A stretch of 64,000 nucleotides of DNA from the NCBI GenBank assembly GCA_001580565.1, contig LRBF01000170.1, positions 40,423 through 104,422 on the forward strand, read 5' to 3'. Positions 18,356 through 27,155 of the stretch are shown here, one piece after another (the stretch's first letter is position 1; each line of letters starts with the position of its first letter). Made by a program: the position numbers and the translations under genes. The stretch comes from Caballeronia megalochromosomata. GTDB lineage: Bacteria; Pseudomonadota; Gammaproteobacteria; Burkholderiales; Burkholderiaceae. The notes under the pieces are model-generated. The model saw nothing but the letters and a program-made list of their open reading frames with translations. It ran no database searches and was not told the origin of the DNA.

Positions 18356-19159
18356 TTAGTGACGGCCGAGAAAGTCCAGTAATGCTTCCGCGAATTCCTT
18401 CTTCCGTTTGCTTCCCGCGATCACATGGCTCGCCTCCGGCATGTCGAGACCCACGGCGCCAGGGATCGCGTGCTCGATCGGTTTGGTGGTGCGCGGTCCG
18501 GTGACCGGATCGAGCCCCGCGTGCTGCACGAGCGTCGGCACGCGAATCTGATCGGCGCGCCCGCGCATATCGTGATCGAGACAGGCCTCGATCAGCCGTC
18601 GATGCGTGTCGATCCGGCCGTTCAGCTCGCCCCACACGCCGTCCTCGCCCAACAGACGGTCGACGTTCCTGGCGTAGTACTCGGGCTCGAACGACAGCAG
18701 CGAAACGATCTTCTGGAACGGCAGGAAGCCGAAATCCTGATGCGTCCACAACAGCATCTTCAGTTGATCGGCGAGATAGCGATCGCAGTACAACCAGCAG
18801 CCGGTATTGACCATCGAGCGCGCGAGCGACGGCTTCGCTACTGCGACTTCCTGCATGATGCAGGCGCCCATGCCGATCAGCCCGACCAGATGCGCGCGTT
18901 CGACGCCGAGGTGCGCCGCGAGGCCGATCACGTCCTGCGCATACAGCGCGGTGGTAGCCGGAACCGCACGGTCGTCGCCGCTTTCGCCGATGCCGCGATG
19001 ATCGAAGATGATGACTTTGTAGCGCTCGGTGAGGCCCCACGGCAACTGCTTCTCGCCGCCGTGGCAGAACGTGCCCCAGCCGCCCGCGAGGATGATCGGC
19101 TCGCCCTCGCCGTGCACCTCGTAGTACATGCTGTGATCGTTGATTTTTGCTACTGGCAT
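18356..19159 (-). CDS. alpha/beta-hydrolase-fold protein lacking the nucleophile serine
   Basis: A 267-residue alpha/beta-hydrolase homologue. The fold is clear: oxyanion segment LAGGWGTFCHGG (23-35), DHRGIGESG (53-61), the elbow strand HLVGLIGMGACIMQ (90-103), acid residue in HAGLDPVTG, and histidine in EASHVIAGS. At the nucleophile elbow the expected GxSxG reads L-I-G-M-G, with Gly96 in the serine place; the codon is GGC. It may be non-hydrolytic (some relatives act as cofactor-free oxygenases or lyases) or inactive. It is 45 bp upstream of the MFS gene and 21 bp downstream of the amidase gene. Confidence 0.82.
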   Translation of the reverse strand: MPVAKINDHSMYYEVHGEGEPIILAGGWGTFCHGGEKQLPWGLTERYKVIIFDHRGIGESGDDRAVPATTALYAQDVIGLAAHLGVERAHLVGLIGMGACIMQEVAVAKPSLARSMVNTGCWLYCDRYLADQLKMLLWTHQDFGFLPFQKIVSLLSFEPEYYARNVDRLLGEDGVWGELNGRIDTHRRLIEACLDHDMRGRADQIRVPTLVQHAGLDPVTGPRTTKPIEHAIPGAVGLDMPEASHVIAGSKRKKEFAEALLDFLGRH

Positions 19160-19180
19160 AAGGGTCCTCGTCCGGGATCG

Positions 19181-19813
19181 TTAAGCGGCCGCACGCGCGA
19201 TCTGCTCGAAGCGCGCGATACAGGTCTGGGAATCGACGATGTCGGCGTAGCGGCGTCCCACGTCGAGCAGGTTGGCTTCATGCGGTCCCGCCTCCATGTC
19301 GCCGCAGCAGTCGGCAGCGACGATGGTGCGAAAGCCGTGCGAGAACGCATCGATGATCGACGCGCGCACGCAGCCCGAAGTCGTGCAGCCGGTGATCACG
19401 ACCGTATCGACGCCGTTGCGCTGCAGGATGCTGCTGAGCGGCGTGCCGAAAAAAATCGACGGACCGGCTTTGACGAGGTTGACGTCATAGCTGCGGTCAT
19501 GGACGCGCGGGTCCATCTCGGTGGCGGGATCGCCGTAAAACATGCCCGTGCGGACCGCGGTCGTTTTCCACGGGATCATGCCGCGCTCGTTGCTCCACGC
19601 CGTGTAACACGACGCCACGAGCACGCCGGCCTTGCGCGCCGCCGCAAGGAGCGGCACGGTTCGTTCGACGGCCGCGTGAATGTGCGGGGACTTGCCCGCC
19701 GGCATGCCCGGATCCGTGAACGCACGCTGAAAGTCGACCACCAGCACCGCCGGCGTGCTGCCGAAGCCGACCGGGTTCTCGCCATAGCCTGCCAGATCGA
19801 ACAAGTCGCTCAT
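19181..19813 (-). CDS. isochorismatase-family cysteine amidase
   Basis: A 210-residue cysteine hydrolase resembling N-carbamoylsarcosine amidase. The catalytic triad is visible: Asp27 in VVDFQRAF, Lys115 in NLVKAGPSIFFGT, and Cys148 in TTSGCVRAS, followed by the usual AFSHGFRTIVAADCCGD. These enzymes hydrolyse amide or carbamoyl groups to acid plus ammonia. It overlaps the upstream CoA-transferase gene by 4 bp (ATGA), so the two are translationally coupled. With the transporter and CoA-transferases it suggests a nitrogen-containing acid that is deamidated and then activated to a CoA ester; the exact substrate is not visible. Confidence 0.85.
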   Translation of the reverse strand: MSDLFDLAGYGENPVGFGSTPAVLVVDFQRAFTDPGMPAGKSPHIHAAVERTVPLLAAARKAGVLVASCYTAWSNERGMIPWKTTAVRTGMFYGDPATEMDPRVHDRSYDVNLVKAGPSIFFGTPLSSILQRNGVDTVVITGCTTSGCVRASIIDAFSHGFRTIVAADCCGDMEAGPHEANLLDVGRRYADIVDSQTCIARFEQIARAAA

Positions 19814-20949
19814 CGTGGTCTCTTCCTGTCGGCGAGCCAGCCCGATTCGAGCACCGCTTCGGTGTCGCCGCCGAGGGTGGGTTCCCGGAGATTCGGCCGG
19901 GCCGGCTCATTGCTGAAACGGATCGCGGGCGCGAGCTGCTCGCGTCCGTGTTCGTCGATCAGAACCATTGCGCGCGCCTGCGCGTGATCGTCGTCGTAGC
20001 CTTCGCGCAGGGTTTTCACCGGCGCGAAGCACACATCCATGCCGTCGAACCATTGCTCCCATTGCGCGAGCGTTCTGGTGCGGAACGCTTCGCGCAGATA
20101 TTCGATCAACGGTTTCTGATGCGGTCCCGGGCCCGCCTCGCACAACGGCACGAAATCCGTGCGCTCGAGACGACCGAGCAGATTGCGCACGAACTTGATC
20201 TCCTGACCGCCCAGCACCAGGTGCCGGTCGTCTTTCGTCTGGTAGATCTGATAGAACGCCGAACCGCCGAGACTGCGCTGATCCTTCGCGACGTAGTCGC
20301 GTTTCTCGGCGAACACGCTGTTGGCCACGTTGGGGCTCGCGGCCAGGATGCAGTCGTGCATCGCGATATCGAGGTAGTCGCCGCGGCCGGTGGTTTCGCG
20401 CCGGTACAGCGCCATCAGCACGCCGGACAAGGCCTGAAGCGAACTGACGATGTCCGCGACCGGCAGGCCAGGAATCGCCGGCTGGCCGTCGCTGCCCAGA
20501 TTGATCGAGAGCGCGCCGCTGAGCGCTTCCACGGCGAGATCGTGGGCCGGCCGCTGCACGTACGGGCCGTCCTGGCCGAATGCGCTGATCGAGCAATAGA
20601 CGATGCGAGGATTGCGCGCGCTCACGGCGGCGTAGTCGATGCCGAGCCGCGCCATCACGCCCGGCCGGAAACCTTCGACGAAAACATCCGCTGTCTCGCA
20701 CAACTTCAACAGTGCTTCGCGCCCGGTTTCCGTTTTCAGATCCAGCGTGACACTGCGCTTGCCTCGATTGAGATTGCGGAAAAATACGGTCGAGCTTCCT
20801 TCCACCGGACCGATCTCGCGGCCCGGGTCGCCGATGCCCGGCGGCTCGATCTTCACGACCTCGGCGCCGTGGTCGGCCATCGCCAGCGTGAGATACGGGC
20901 CGGGGAGGAACATCGAAAGATCGATGACGCGCAGACCTTCGAGTTTCAT
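19810..20949 (-). CDS. CaiB/BaiF CoA-transferase (AHD variant)
   Basis: A 379-residue family III CoA-transferase. It has LSMFLPGPYLTLAMADHGAEVVKIE in the N-terminus (key residues GPYLT and VVKIE), VEGFRPGVMARLGIDY, and LPVADIVSSLQALSG, where the Asp is the catalytic carboxylate. It also has AHDLAVEALSG, which resembles the racemase His-Asp segment, so CoA-ester racemase activity is an alternative. It overlaps the amidase gene at its 3' end by 4 bp and lies 9 bp after the next CoA-transferase gene, forming one operon. Confidence 0.85.
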   Translation of the reverse strand: MKLEGLRVIDLSMFLPGPYLTLAMADHGAEVVKIEPPGIGDPGREIGPVEGSSTVFFRNLNRGKRSVTLDLKTETGREALLKLCETADVFVEGFRPGVMARLGIDYAAVSARNPRIVYCSISAFGQDGPYVQRPAHDLAVEALSGALSINLGSDGQPAIPGLPVADIVSSLQALSGVLMALYRRETTGRGDYLDIAMHDCILAASPNVANSVFAEKRDYVAKDQRSLGGSAFYQIYQTKDDRHLVLGGQEIKFVRNLLGRLERTDFVPLCEAGPGPHQKPLIEYLREAFRTRTLAQWEQWFDGMDVCFAPVKTLREGYDDDHAQARAMVLIDEHGREQLAPAIRFSNEPARPNLREPTLGGDTEAVLESGWLADRKRPR

Positions 20950-20958
20950 GCGTGCCTC

Positions 20959-22119
20959 CTACCGCGCCGCGTCGTGCGACACGACCGGGCCGAGCAGATC
21001 CGCGTCGTCATTTCCCAGCGGCGCACAGACCTGCTGCGCGAGGCGCTGGCCGTTCACTTTGAGCGGGTTCGACAGGATCCGGAAATCCTGCTTCGACGGA
21101 TGCGGCACCCGATTGATCATGCCGACCTCCTCGACGAACGGATTGGCGAGCGCCTGAGCGACGTCATAGACGGGCGCCACGGGCAGATGTCCCGACAACA
21201 ACGCGAGCCAGTCCGCCGTCGGCCGGCTGGCGAAAACCGGATCGAGCGCGTCGGTCAAGGCATCGCGATGAGCATGGCGCGCGGCTGGCGTCGCAAAACG
21301 CGGATCGGCGCCGATCGCTTCGTTCCCGCTCAGCTTGAGCAGCACCTGCCAGAACTTCTCCATCATGCAGGCCACGAAAATCCAGCCATCGCTGGTCGGG
21401 AACGTCTGCACGGGCGCGACCGAGAGATGCGAGCCGCGCGACAGGCGGGTGGGGACGTCGCCCTCGTTCAGGTGCCACGTTCCCGGATAGGTCAGCTGAT
21501 GCAGCGCAACGTCGAAAAGGCTCGCATCGATATCGCAGCCGATGCCGGTTTTCCGTGCATGCAGCACGCCGCTCAGCAGTCCCGTGACGCCCGTCATGCC
21601 GGTCATGAAGTCGATCATCGACACGCCGTTGCGTGACGGCGGCCCGCCCGGCTCGCCGGTCAGACTCATCAGGCCGGCTTCGGCCTGCATCAGAAAGTCG
21701 TAGCCGGGCCAGCCGCGTCGCGGATTGTCGCGGCCGTACGCCGAAATATGCAGACAGACGATGGCCGGATTCGCGCTTTTCAGATGCGCGTAATCGATCG
21801 CCAGTTTCGCCGGCTGATCGCCGCGCAGATTGTTGATCACCGCATCCGCGCCTTCCACCAGCCTGAGAAACGCTTCGCGTCCCTCGTCGGTCTTGATGTC
21901 GAGCGAGACGCTGCGCTTGTTCGTGTTGAAGGTCTGGAAATACTGGCTGTCTCCCTTGCCCAGCATGTGCGGCCCGACATACCGCGACGCGTCGCCGCCC
22001 TGCTCTCCACTTTCTATCTTGATCACTTCGGCGCCCAGATCGGCGAGAAACATCGAACCGTAGGGTCCGGCACCGAAATGCTCGAGTGTAAGAATGCGTA
22101 GGCCATCAAGGAGAGTCAT
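20959..22119 (-). CDS. CaiB/BaiF CoA-transferase
   Basis: A 386-residue family III CoA-transferase, first gene of the minus-strand operon that runs to the MFS transporter. Motifs include FGAGPYGSMFLADLGAEVIKIE (key GPYGSM and VIKIE), NTNKRSVSLDIKTDEGRE, and NGVSMIDFMTGMTG, with the catalytic Asp. Two adjacent, non-identical CoA-transferases in one operon suggest either a heteromeric enzyme or two successive CoA transfers. The 191-bp gap to the divergent LysR gene contains palindromes that probably control it. Confidence 0.87.
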   Translation of the reverse strand: MTLLDGLRILTLEHFGAGPYGSMFLADLGAEVIKIESGEQGGDASRYVGPHMLGKGDSQYFQTFNTNKRSVSLDIKTDEGREAFLRLVEGADAVINNLRGDQPAKLAIDYAHLKSANPAIVCLHISAYGRDNPRRGWPGYDFLMQAEAGLMSLTGEPGGPPSRNGVSMIDFMTGMTGVTGLLSGVLHARKTGIGCDIDASLFDVALHQLTYPGTWHLNEGDVPTRLSRGSHLSVAPVQTFPTSDGWIFVACMMEKFWQVLLKLSGNEAIGADPRFATPAARHAHRDALTDALDPVFASRPTADWLALLSGHLPVAPVYDVAQALANPFVEEVGMINRVPHPSKQDFRILSNPLKVNGQRLAQQVCAPLGNDDADLLGPVVSHDAAR

Positions 22120-22238
22120 CCCTTGCCATCCTGTTATGCCGTGCTGCGTTCGATGGAAGCGCCGCTCAGGCGGCGCGCGTGCTTCCTGCCTCGTAAGCTT
22201 CCGCTGGGGATAAATACTAGTCTGCCGTGGATGGCTCG

Positions 22239-22287
22239 ATAAGCTTATTATTCTTATGCGACGATAAACTACGCTTATCGATCGATA
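22239..22287. promoter_or_regulatory. palindrome cluster in divergent LysR/CoA-transferase control region
   Basis: The 191-bp divergent gap holds two perfect palindromes: ATAAGCTTAT at 22239-22248 and TATCGATCGATA at 22276-22287. Between them is TTAT-N6-ATAA (22254-22267) and repeated CTTAT half-sites at 22244, 22253 and 22274. Spaced AT-rich dyads of this kind upstream of a LysR gene fit recognition and activation sites for that regulator. This is inference from position and symmetry. Confidence 0.55.
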
Positions 22288-22310
22288 CGGAACACAATCG
22301 AGGAGACGAG

Positions 22311-23213
22311 ATGCACGTCACGCTGAGACAGTTGCGCGTTGCATTGGCGGTCGCTCATCACGGCAGCTTTCGTCGCGCCGCGGAAGAAATGCATCTGTCG
22401 CAGCCGGCATTGTCGTCATCGGTCGCGGAACTGGAAGCGACGCTGGGCGTATCGCTATTCGATCGGACTTCGCGCATGGTGCGCGTGACGAGCGTCGGCG
22501 GACCGTTTCTCGATGCGTTGCGCAGGTCGATCACCGACCTCGACATGATCGTGCGCGAAGTCGGCACGATCGCGCAATCGAAGCGCGGGCGCGTGGTGGT
22601 CAGCAGCATTGCATCGGCCGCCGGCACGTTGATGCCGGACGTATGGAAGAAAGTCGCCGAGCGCTTTCCGCAGATCGAGCTCGACATCCGCGACGATGTC
22701 GCGACCAACGTCGCGAATGTCGTGCGTTTCGGCGAAGCGGATTTCGGCATCACGGCGCAATCCACTTCGCTTTCGGAGGAGCTCGTATTCGAAACGCTTC
22801 TCAAGGAGAATTATTCGCTCGTCTGCACGAAGGAACACCGTTTCGCGAGCAAGCGGCGCGTGATGTGGAGCGATCTGTCGGGGGAAATACTGATCGGATT
22901 TACGCCTACCGCCGGTGCTTATGCGCAGATCAATAATCAGACGTTGAAGAGCGACGTGCGCTTTGCGCGAATCCTGCATATGTCGCAGCTCTCGACCGTG
23001 CATGCGATGGCCGAGGCGTCGATCGGCATCACGATCCTGCCGCATACCGCGCTGCCCGTTCCCGATCACCCGACGCTGGTCAGCCGGCCTCTTTACGGGC
23101 CGGCGCTCATGCGCACGCTCGGCGTCTTGCGTCGTCGCGACCATTCGCTGTCGCCAGCTGCGCTTGCGGTGCGAGAACTGCTGCAGGAAGTTGTCGCGAA
23201 GACGATTGAATGA
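22311..23213 (+). CDS. LysR-family transcriptional regulator
   Basis: A 300-residue LysR regulator. Residues 1-60 form the winged helix-turn-helix (LRQLRVALAVAHHGSFRRAAEEM, then LSQPALSSSVAELEATLGVSLFDRTSR in the usual positions). The effector domain follows from about 90. The start is ATG 22311, 3 bp after a good ribosome site (aggagacg); the longer open frame upstream runs through the control region and is not used. It diverges from the CoA-transferase/amidase/MFS operon and probably activates it on binding a pathway metabolite. Confidence 0.9.
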   Translation: MHVTLRQLRVALAVAHHGSFRRAAEEMHLSQPALSSSVAELEATLGVSLFDRTSRMVRVTSVGGPFLDALRRSITDLDMIVREVGTIAQSKRGRVVVSSIASAAGTLMPDVWKKVAERFPQIELDIRDDVATNVANVVRFGEADFGITAQSTSLSEELVFETLLKENYSLVCTKEHRFASKRRVMWSDLSGEILIGFTPTAGAYAQINNQTLKSDVRFARILHMSQLSTVHAMAEASIGITILPHTALPVPDHPTLVSRPLYGPALMRTLGVLRRRDHSLSPAALAVRELLQEVVAKTIE

Positions 23214-23293
23214 GGTTTCACGGCGGCGTCGCGATGCGCGATGAATTTCGATGCAGCGCCACGATCCGTCCAGACCGATGAATCCATGAAATG

Positions 23294-23535
23294 GCTTCGA
23301 ACGGCGACATCCCGGCCGCGCTCGAACGGATCGTTCGTCAGCGACGTGATGCCGGTCGGCGCATTCGCGTGGTGATCTCGTTCGTCGGCAAGGACGTGCC
23401 CGATGCGCCGCTCGGCCAAGACGGGCGACGCGGCCGCCGGCTATTTCCGTCACAAGCTTCGATCGATATATCGATGTCGTACTGGATGGGTTGCAGAGAC
23501 AACTGGCAGGCGATGCCGATGCGCAGAAGCAATGA
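23294..23535 (+). pseudogene. possible decayed gene, identity uncertain
   Basis: The 414 bp between the LysR gene and the MFS gene hold no intact convincing gene. Two coding-like peptides appear in different plus-strand frames: one from 23294 (DIPAALERIVRQRRDAG, then RIRVVISFVGKDVPDAPL), and one at 23458-23535 ending in a stop (FDRYIDVVLDGLQRQLAG). The second resembles the C-terminal end of TetR-type regulators. The break of frame suggests a decayed gene, but chance coding likeness in high-GC DNA is possible. Confidence 0.25.
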
Positions 23536-23627
23536 ACCCGATCGACCGTGCAAGCCGCGGCAGTCGGGTCGCGACCATGGCGAAGACAGAATCCTTCCAT
23601 CTCGCTCATGGTCGGCGCCCGAATCGT

Positions 23628-24986
23628 TCAAGCTTCTTCGTTCAGACGACCCATAGTTTCAGGCACGATGAACGCACCGATGAGGAACAGCACGCTGATC
23701 ACGACGAGCGCGACTGCGAGCACGACCGGCAAATCGACAGGCGACTTCGCGACCACGGAAACGACCGTCGGCATGATGCCACCCACTGCAAAGCCCAGAT
23801 TCCACGACAATCCCGTTCCCGATGCGCGTATCGACGTAGGGAACCGTTCGTTCAGGAATATGAGGATCGGCGCATAGCCTGCGCTGCCGAGCGCGCTCAA
23901 CACGACCGCATAGAAGCCGATGAGCCACACGCCGTCCGCATGCGGCATCGCGAGATAGAGCAGCGGAAAGCAGATCAGACGCGCGACGCCGAGCCAGATG
24001 AAGCTGCGCTTGCGTCCGATCAACGTGCTCAGATGTCCCGCCGCCGTCGATGCGATCACCACCGCAACGCTCGACCACATCAGAATCCATCCCGCGCTCG
24101 TCGCAGACGTATGCGTGACGACCTTGAGGAACGTCGGCAAGTATCCCGACGTCAGGTAATAACCACTGCCTCCGCCGACGGTCAGCAACAGGTTCACAAA
24201 AAGGATCGAGCGATACTTCTTCGAGAACAATACGCGCAACGGCGAAGCGACCGGACCTTGCTGCGCGGCACCTTTCGCGCGCGAGGCCGCCTTCTTTCGT
24301 GCAGCGAGTTCGGCCCATAGCGGCGATTCCTCGAGCCTGTTGAAGACGAACACGCCGAGCACGGAACTCACGATGCCCGCGAAGAACATGCAGCGCCAGC
24401 CCCACACTTCGAACGCCGCGCCCGGAAAGATCGCGGTCGTCGCCAGATAGACGAGCGATGCGAGCAACGCGCCAAGTCCCGCGCCGCCGCCGCCGACGAA
24501 CCCGGACACCGCACCGCGCCACTTGAGACTGACCGTCTCCGTCCCGATCGTATGCGTCGATGCAACCACGCCTCCGACGAACACGCCCTGCACGAGACGC
24601 AGCAGGAGGAACAGCGCGGGCGCGATGATGCCTACCTGTGCGACGGTCGGCAACATGCCGAATGCGGCCGTCGAAACGCCTACGCCGACGACCGACACCA
24701 CCATTGCGCGCTTGCGTCCGTGTTGATCGGCAAAGGAACCGAAGATCGCTGAGCCGAGCGGCCTCATCAACAACGTGACGGCGAACGATGCATAGACGGC
24801 CGCGAGCGAAAGCATCGGATTGGACGACGGAAAGAACAGATGCCCCACCACCGGTGCCACGAACAACACGACGAACAGGTCGAACAGATCGAGTGCCCAT
24901 CCGAGGCACGATGCCATGACGGCGACCGCCACCTGACTTCCCTTCACATCTTGCGCGACTTCATCGCGCCGGTATACTTCGTCCAT
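23628..24986 (-). CDS. MFS transporter, probable furoate uptake
   Basis: A 452-residue inner-membrane permease of the major facilitator superfamily with about twelve hydrophobic segments. TM1 carries LGWALDLFDLFVV (a DLFD motif as in metabolite:H+ symporters), loop 2-3 has GSFADQHGRKRAM, and LRLVQGVFVGG follows in TM4. It is the last gene of the minus-strand hmfABCD operon, 89 bp after hmfD. Transport of 2-furoate or a related acid is inferred from position only. A short basic tail ends the protein (GRLNEEA). Confidence 0.85.
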   Translation of the reverse strand: MDEVYRRDEVAQDVKGSQVAVAVMASCLGWALDLFDLFVVLFVAPVVGHLFFPSSNPMLSLAAVYASFAVTLLMRPLGSAIFGSFADQHGRKRAMVVSVVGVGVSTAAFGMLPTVAQVGIIAPALFLLLRLVQGVFVGGVVASTHTIGTETVSLKWRGAVSGFVGGGGAGLGALLASLVYLATTAIFPGAAFEVWGWRCMFFAGIVSSVLGVFVFNRLEESPLWAELAARKKAASRAKGAAQQGPVASPLRVLFSKKYRSILFVNLLLTVGGGSGYYLTSGYLPTFLKVVTHTSATSAGWILMWSSVAVVIASTAAGHLSTLIGRKRSFIWLGVARLICFPLLYLAMPHADGVWLIGFYAVVLSALGSAGYAPILIFLNERFPTSIRASGTGLSWNLGFAVGGIMPTVVSVVAKSPVDLPVVLAVALVVISVLFLIGAFIVPETMGRLNEEA

Positions 24987-25075
24987 TTCCGATCTCCATG
25001 TTCAATTTTAATTTGGATACCTATCTATATGATTTGTACGTCTCGCCTGTCTGGACGGCTCGCGACGGGCGTTTC

Positions 25076-26599
25076 CTATCGCTCCGGTTCGTATTCGCCG
25101 CTCGAAAGCTTGCGTCGCAGTATCTTTCCGACGGGCGATTTCGGTATCTGATCGACAAACACGTATTCACGCGGACGCTTGAAGTTGACGAGGTCCGAGG
25201 TGCGGCAAAACTCGTCGAGCGCGCGCTCGTCGACGTAATGTGACCGCTTGACGAACGCGACTACTTTCTGGCCCCAGCGCTCGTCCTTCACGCCCGCGAC
25301 GGCCACTTCGTCGACGGCTGGATGCAGCGACAATACCGACTCGATATCGACCGGCGATATGTTCTCGCCGCCGCTGATGATCATGTCGTCGACGCGGCCG
25401 GTGACGTAGAGATCGCCGTCCGCATCGAGATAGCCGGTATCGCCGGTGAAGTACCAGCCGTCGCGTAACGACTTCGTGTTCGCATCGGGACGGTTCCAAT
25501 AGCCTTCGAAGGCTTCATCGCCAAGCAGTTCGACGATGATCTGCCCTTCCTCGCCGCGCGATGCAAGCTGTCCGGGCGATGCGGCGTCGAGCTTCACGAC
25601 GCGCAGGCGCGTGTTGAGGCCCGCGCGTCCCGCGCTTCCGGGCTTCTTCGTCGCGTCCTGATCGATGCTGAACGTGTACACCTCGGACGAGCCGTAATGA
25701 TTCACGAAGAGCTCGGGCTCGAACGCGGCCGAGCAGCGCTTGAGCAGGCCGTCGTTCATCGGCGCGCCCGCGAATCCCAGCTTCGTGACGGAACGCGTGC
25801 GCGCGCTCGAAAAGCCCGGCGCGGCGAGCAGGTCGTGATATAACGTCGGCACGAGATAGAGGCAGGTCAACGCATGCGCTTCGATCGAGTCGAGCGCGAG
25901 TTGCGCATTCCATCGCCGCACGCAGACGAAGAGTCCGTCGACGAGCGCCATCGCGAGCAGCGAGCGCACGCCCATCGTGTGATAGAGCGGCATCACGCCG
26001 AGCGTGCGTTCGCCGTGCCGATAGAGATTCTGCGCGACATGCGCGAGCGCGGCGGCTCGCTCATGCCGGTGCCTGCGAGGCACGCCCTTGCCCATGCCGG
26101 TCGTGCCGGAGGTGTAGAGCATCACCGAGTAGTCGTCGGCGGACGCTTCCGTGGCAAGCTGCGCAGGCGCGCACGCTCGAAGAACATCGAACGCATGCGT
26201 CGCGCCCGCGACGTCGTCGAGACCGATGCGCGCGATATCCTGCGCCGCCGCGCTCTGCGTCACGGCTTGCGCGGAAACGCCTTCATAGACGATCGCGCGC
26301 GCACCTGCATCGGTCACGCTGTAGTTGAGCTCCTCGGGCTTGATGCGCCAGTTCAACGGCACGATGACGATGCCTGTGAACTGACACGCCCAATGCAGCG
26401 TCGCCATTTCCCAGCGATTCTGCAGCGCGACCAGCAGACGATCGCCGCGCGTCAGGCCGAGCGCCTGAAGACCTGTCCCGACCCTGGCGATTTCGTCGAA
26501 CCATTGCGCATAGGTGAACGCGATATCGCCGTCGACGAGCGCGAGCGCGTGCGGGCTGCGCTCCACCGATTGCATGAACGTGCGGCCGAGATCAAACAT
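25076..26599 (-). CDS. hmfD: 2-furoyl-CoA synthetase HmfD
   Basis: A 507-residue AMP-forming acid-CoA ligase. YTSGTTGMGKG is at residues 162-172, then NHYGSSEVYTFS (A5), YFTGDTGYLDADGDLYVTGRVDD (A7-A8 region) and the catalytic lysine in SPVGKILRRKL. HmfD converts 2-furoate, ATP and CoA to 2-furoyl-CoA, the first step of the pathway described in Cupriavidus basilensis HMF14. The start at ATG 26599 overlaps the end of hmfC by 8 bp. The synthetase is recognised by family (4-chlorobenzoate-CoA-ligase-like) and by its place in an A-B-C-D gene order; an aryl-acid ligase with other specificity is the alternative. Confidence 0.85.
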   Translation of the reverse strand: MFDLGRTFMQSVERSPHALALVDGDIAFTYAQWFDEIARVGTGLQALGLTRGDRLLVALQNRWEMATLHWACQFTGIVIVPLNWRIKPEELNYSVTDAGARAIVYEGVSAQAVTQSAAAQDIARIGLDDVAGATHAFDVLRACAPAQLATEASADDYSVMLYTSGTTGMGKGVPRRHRHERAAALAHVAQNLYRHGERTLGVMPLYHTMGVRSLLAMALVDGLFVCVRRWNAQLALDSIEAHALTCLYLVPTLYHDLLAAPGFSSARTRSVTKLGFAGAPMNDGLLKRCSAAFEPELFVNHYGSSEVYTFSIDQDATKKPGSAGRAGLNTRLRVVKLDAASPGQLASRGEEGQIIVELLGDEAFEGYWNRPDANTKSLRDGWYFTGDTGYLDADGDLYVTGRVDDMIISGGENISPVDIESVLSLHPAVDEVAVAGVKDERWGQKVVAFVKRSHYVDERALDEFCRTSDLVNFKRPREYVFVDQIPKSPVGKILRRKLSSGEYEPER

Positions 26600-27155
26600 G
26601 GCTCGCCTCCTCTTCACGCGAATGCGCCTGACGCCGATGCGCCACGTCGAGCACCGCCGCGACGATCGGCGTATAGCCCGTACACCGGCACAGGTGGCCG
26701 GACAACATCTCGCGAACCTCGTGTTCATCGGGATTCCGCACGCGCTGCAAAAAGTCCGTGCACGACATCAGGATGCCCGCCGTGCAAAACCCGCACTGCA
26801 ACGCATGATGACGCGCGAACGCTTCCTGAAGATCGCCGAGCGTCTGCGCCGACGCGGACAGTCCTTCCACCGTGTCGATGCGCCGTCCGTCCGCCTGCAC
26901 CGCGAGCATGAGGCACGAACGCGCCGCGACGCCATCGACGAGCACCGTGCACGCGCCGCACACGCCATGCTCGCACCCGACATGCGTGCCGGTCGCGCCA
27001 AGCTCGTGACGCAGGAAATCGGACAGCAGCTCGCGTGTCTCGCATGCGCCGCGACGCGTGACACCGTTGAGCTCCAGCGTCACGGCGCATGACGTGTCTT
27101 CCGCAAGCGCGAAGCGCAATGCATCACGGGAACCTGCGTGTTGGGTCTTTCTCAC
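26592..27155 (-). CDS. hmfC: 2-furoyl-CoA dehydrogenase [2Fe-2S] subunit HmfC
   Basis: A 187-residue iron-sulfur subunit of a xanthine-oxidase-family hydroxylase. The plant-type ferredoxin cluster ligands are Cys61, Cys66, Cys69 and Cys81 (CEHGVCGAC...C), and the second cluster ligands are Cys121, Cys124, Cys156 and Cys158 (CGFC...CRC). The start is GTG 27155, whose GTGA overlaps the hmfB stop by 4 bp and which follows an AGGAGG ribosome site inside hmfB; the longer ATG-started frame has no homology. It passes electrons from the molybdenum site of HmfA to the FAD of HmfB. Confidence 0.9.
   Translation of the reverse strand: MRKTQHAGSRDALRFALAEDTSCAVTLELNGVTRRGACETRELLSDFLRHELGATGTHVGCEHGVCGACTVLVDGVAARSCLMLAVQADGRRIDTVEGLSASAQTLGDLQEAFARHHALQCGFCTAGILMSCTDFLQRVRNPDEHEVREMLSGHLCRCTGYTPIVAAVLDVAHRRQAHSREEEASHV

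Noticed and set aside
18356..19813. Nicotinate-pathway NicD/NicF (deformylase/maleamate amidase) for the hydrolase-amidase pair
   Set aside because: The hydrolase lacks the NicD nucleophile serine and no other nic gene is present.
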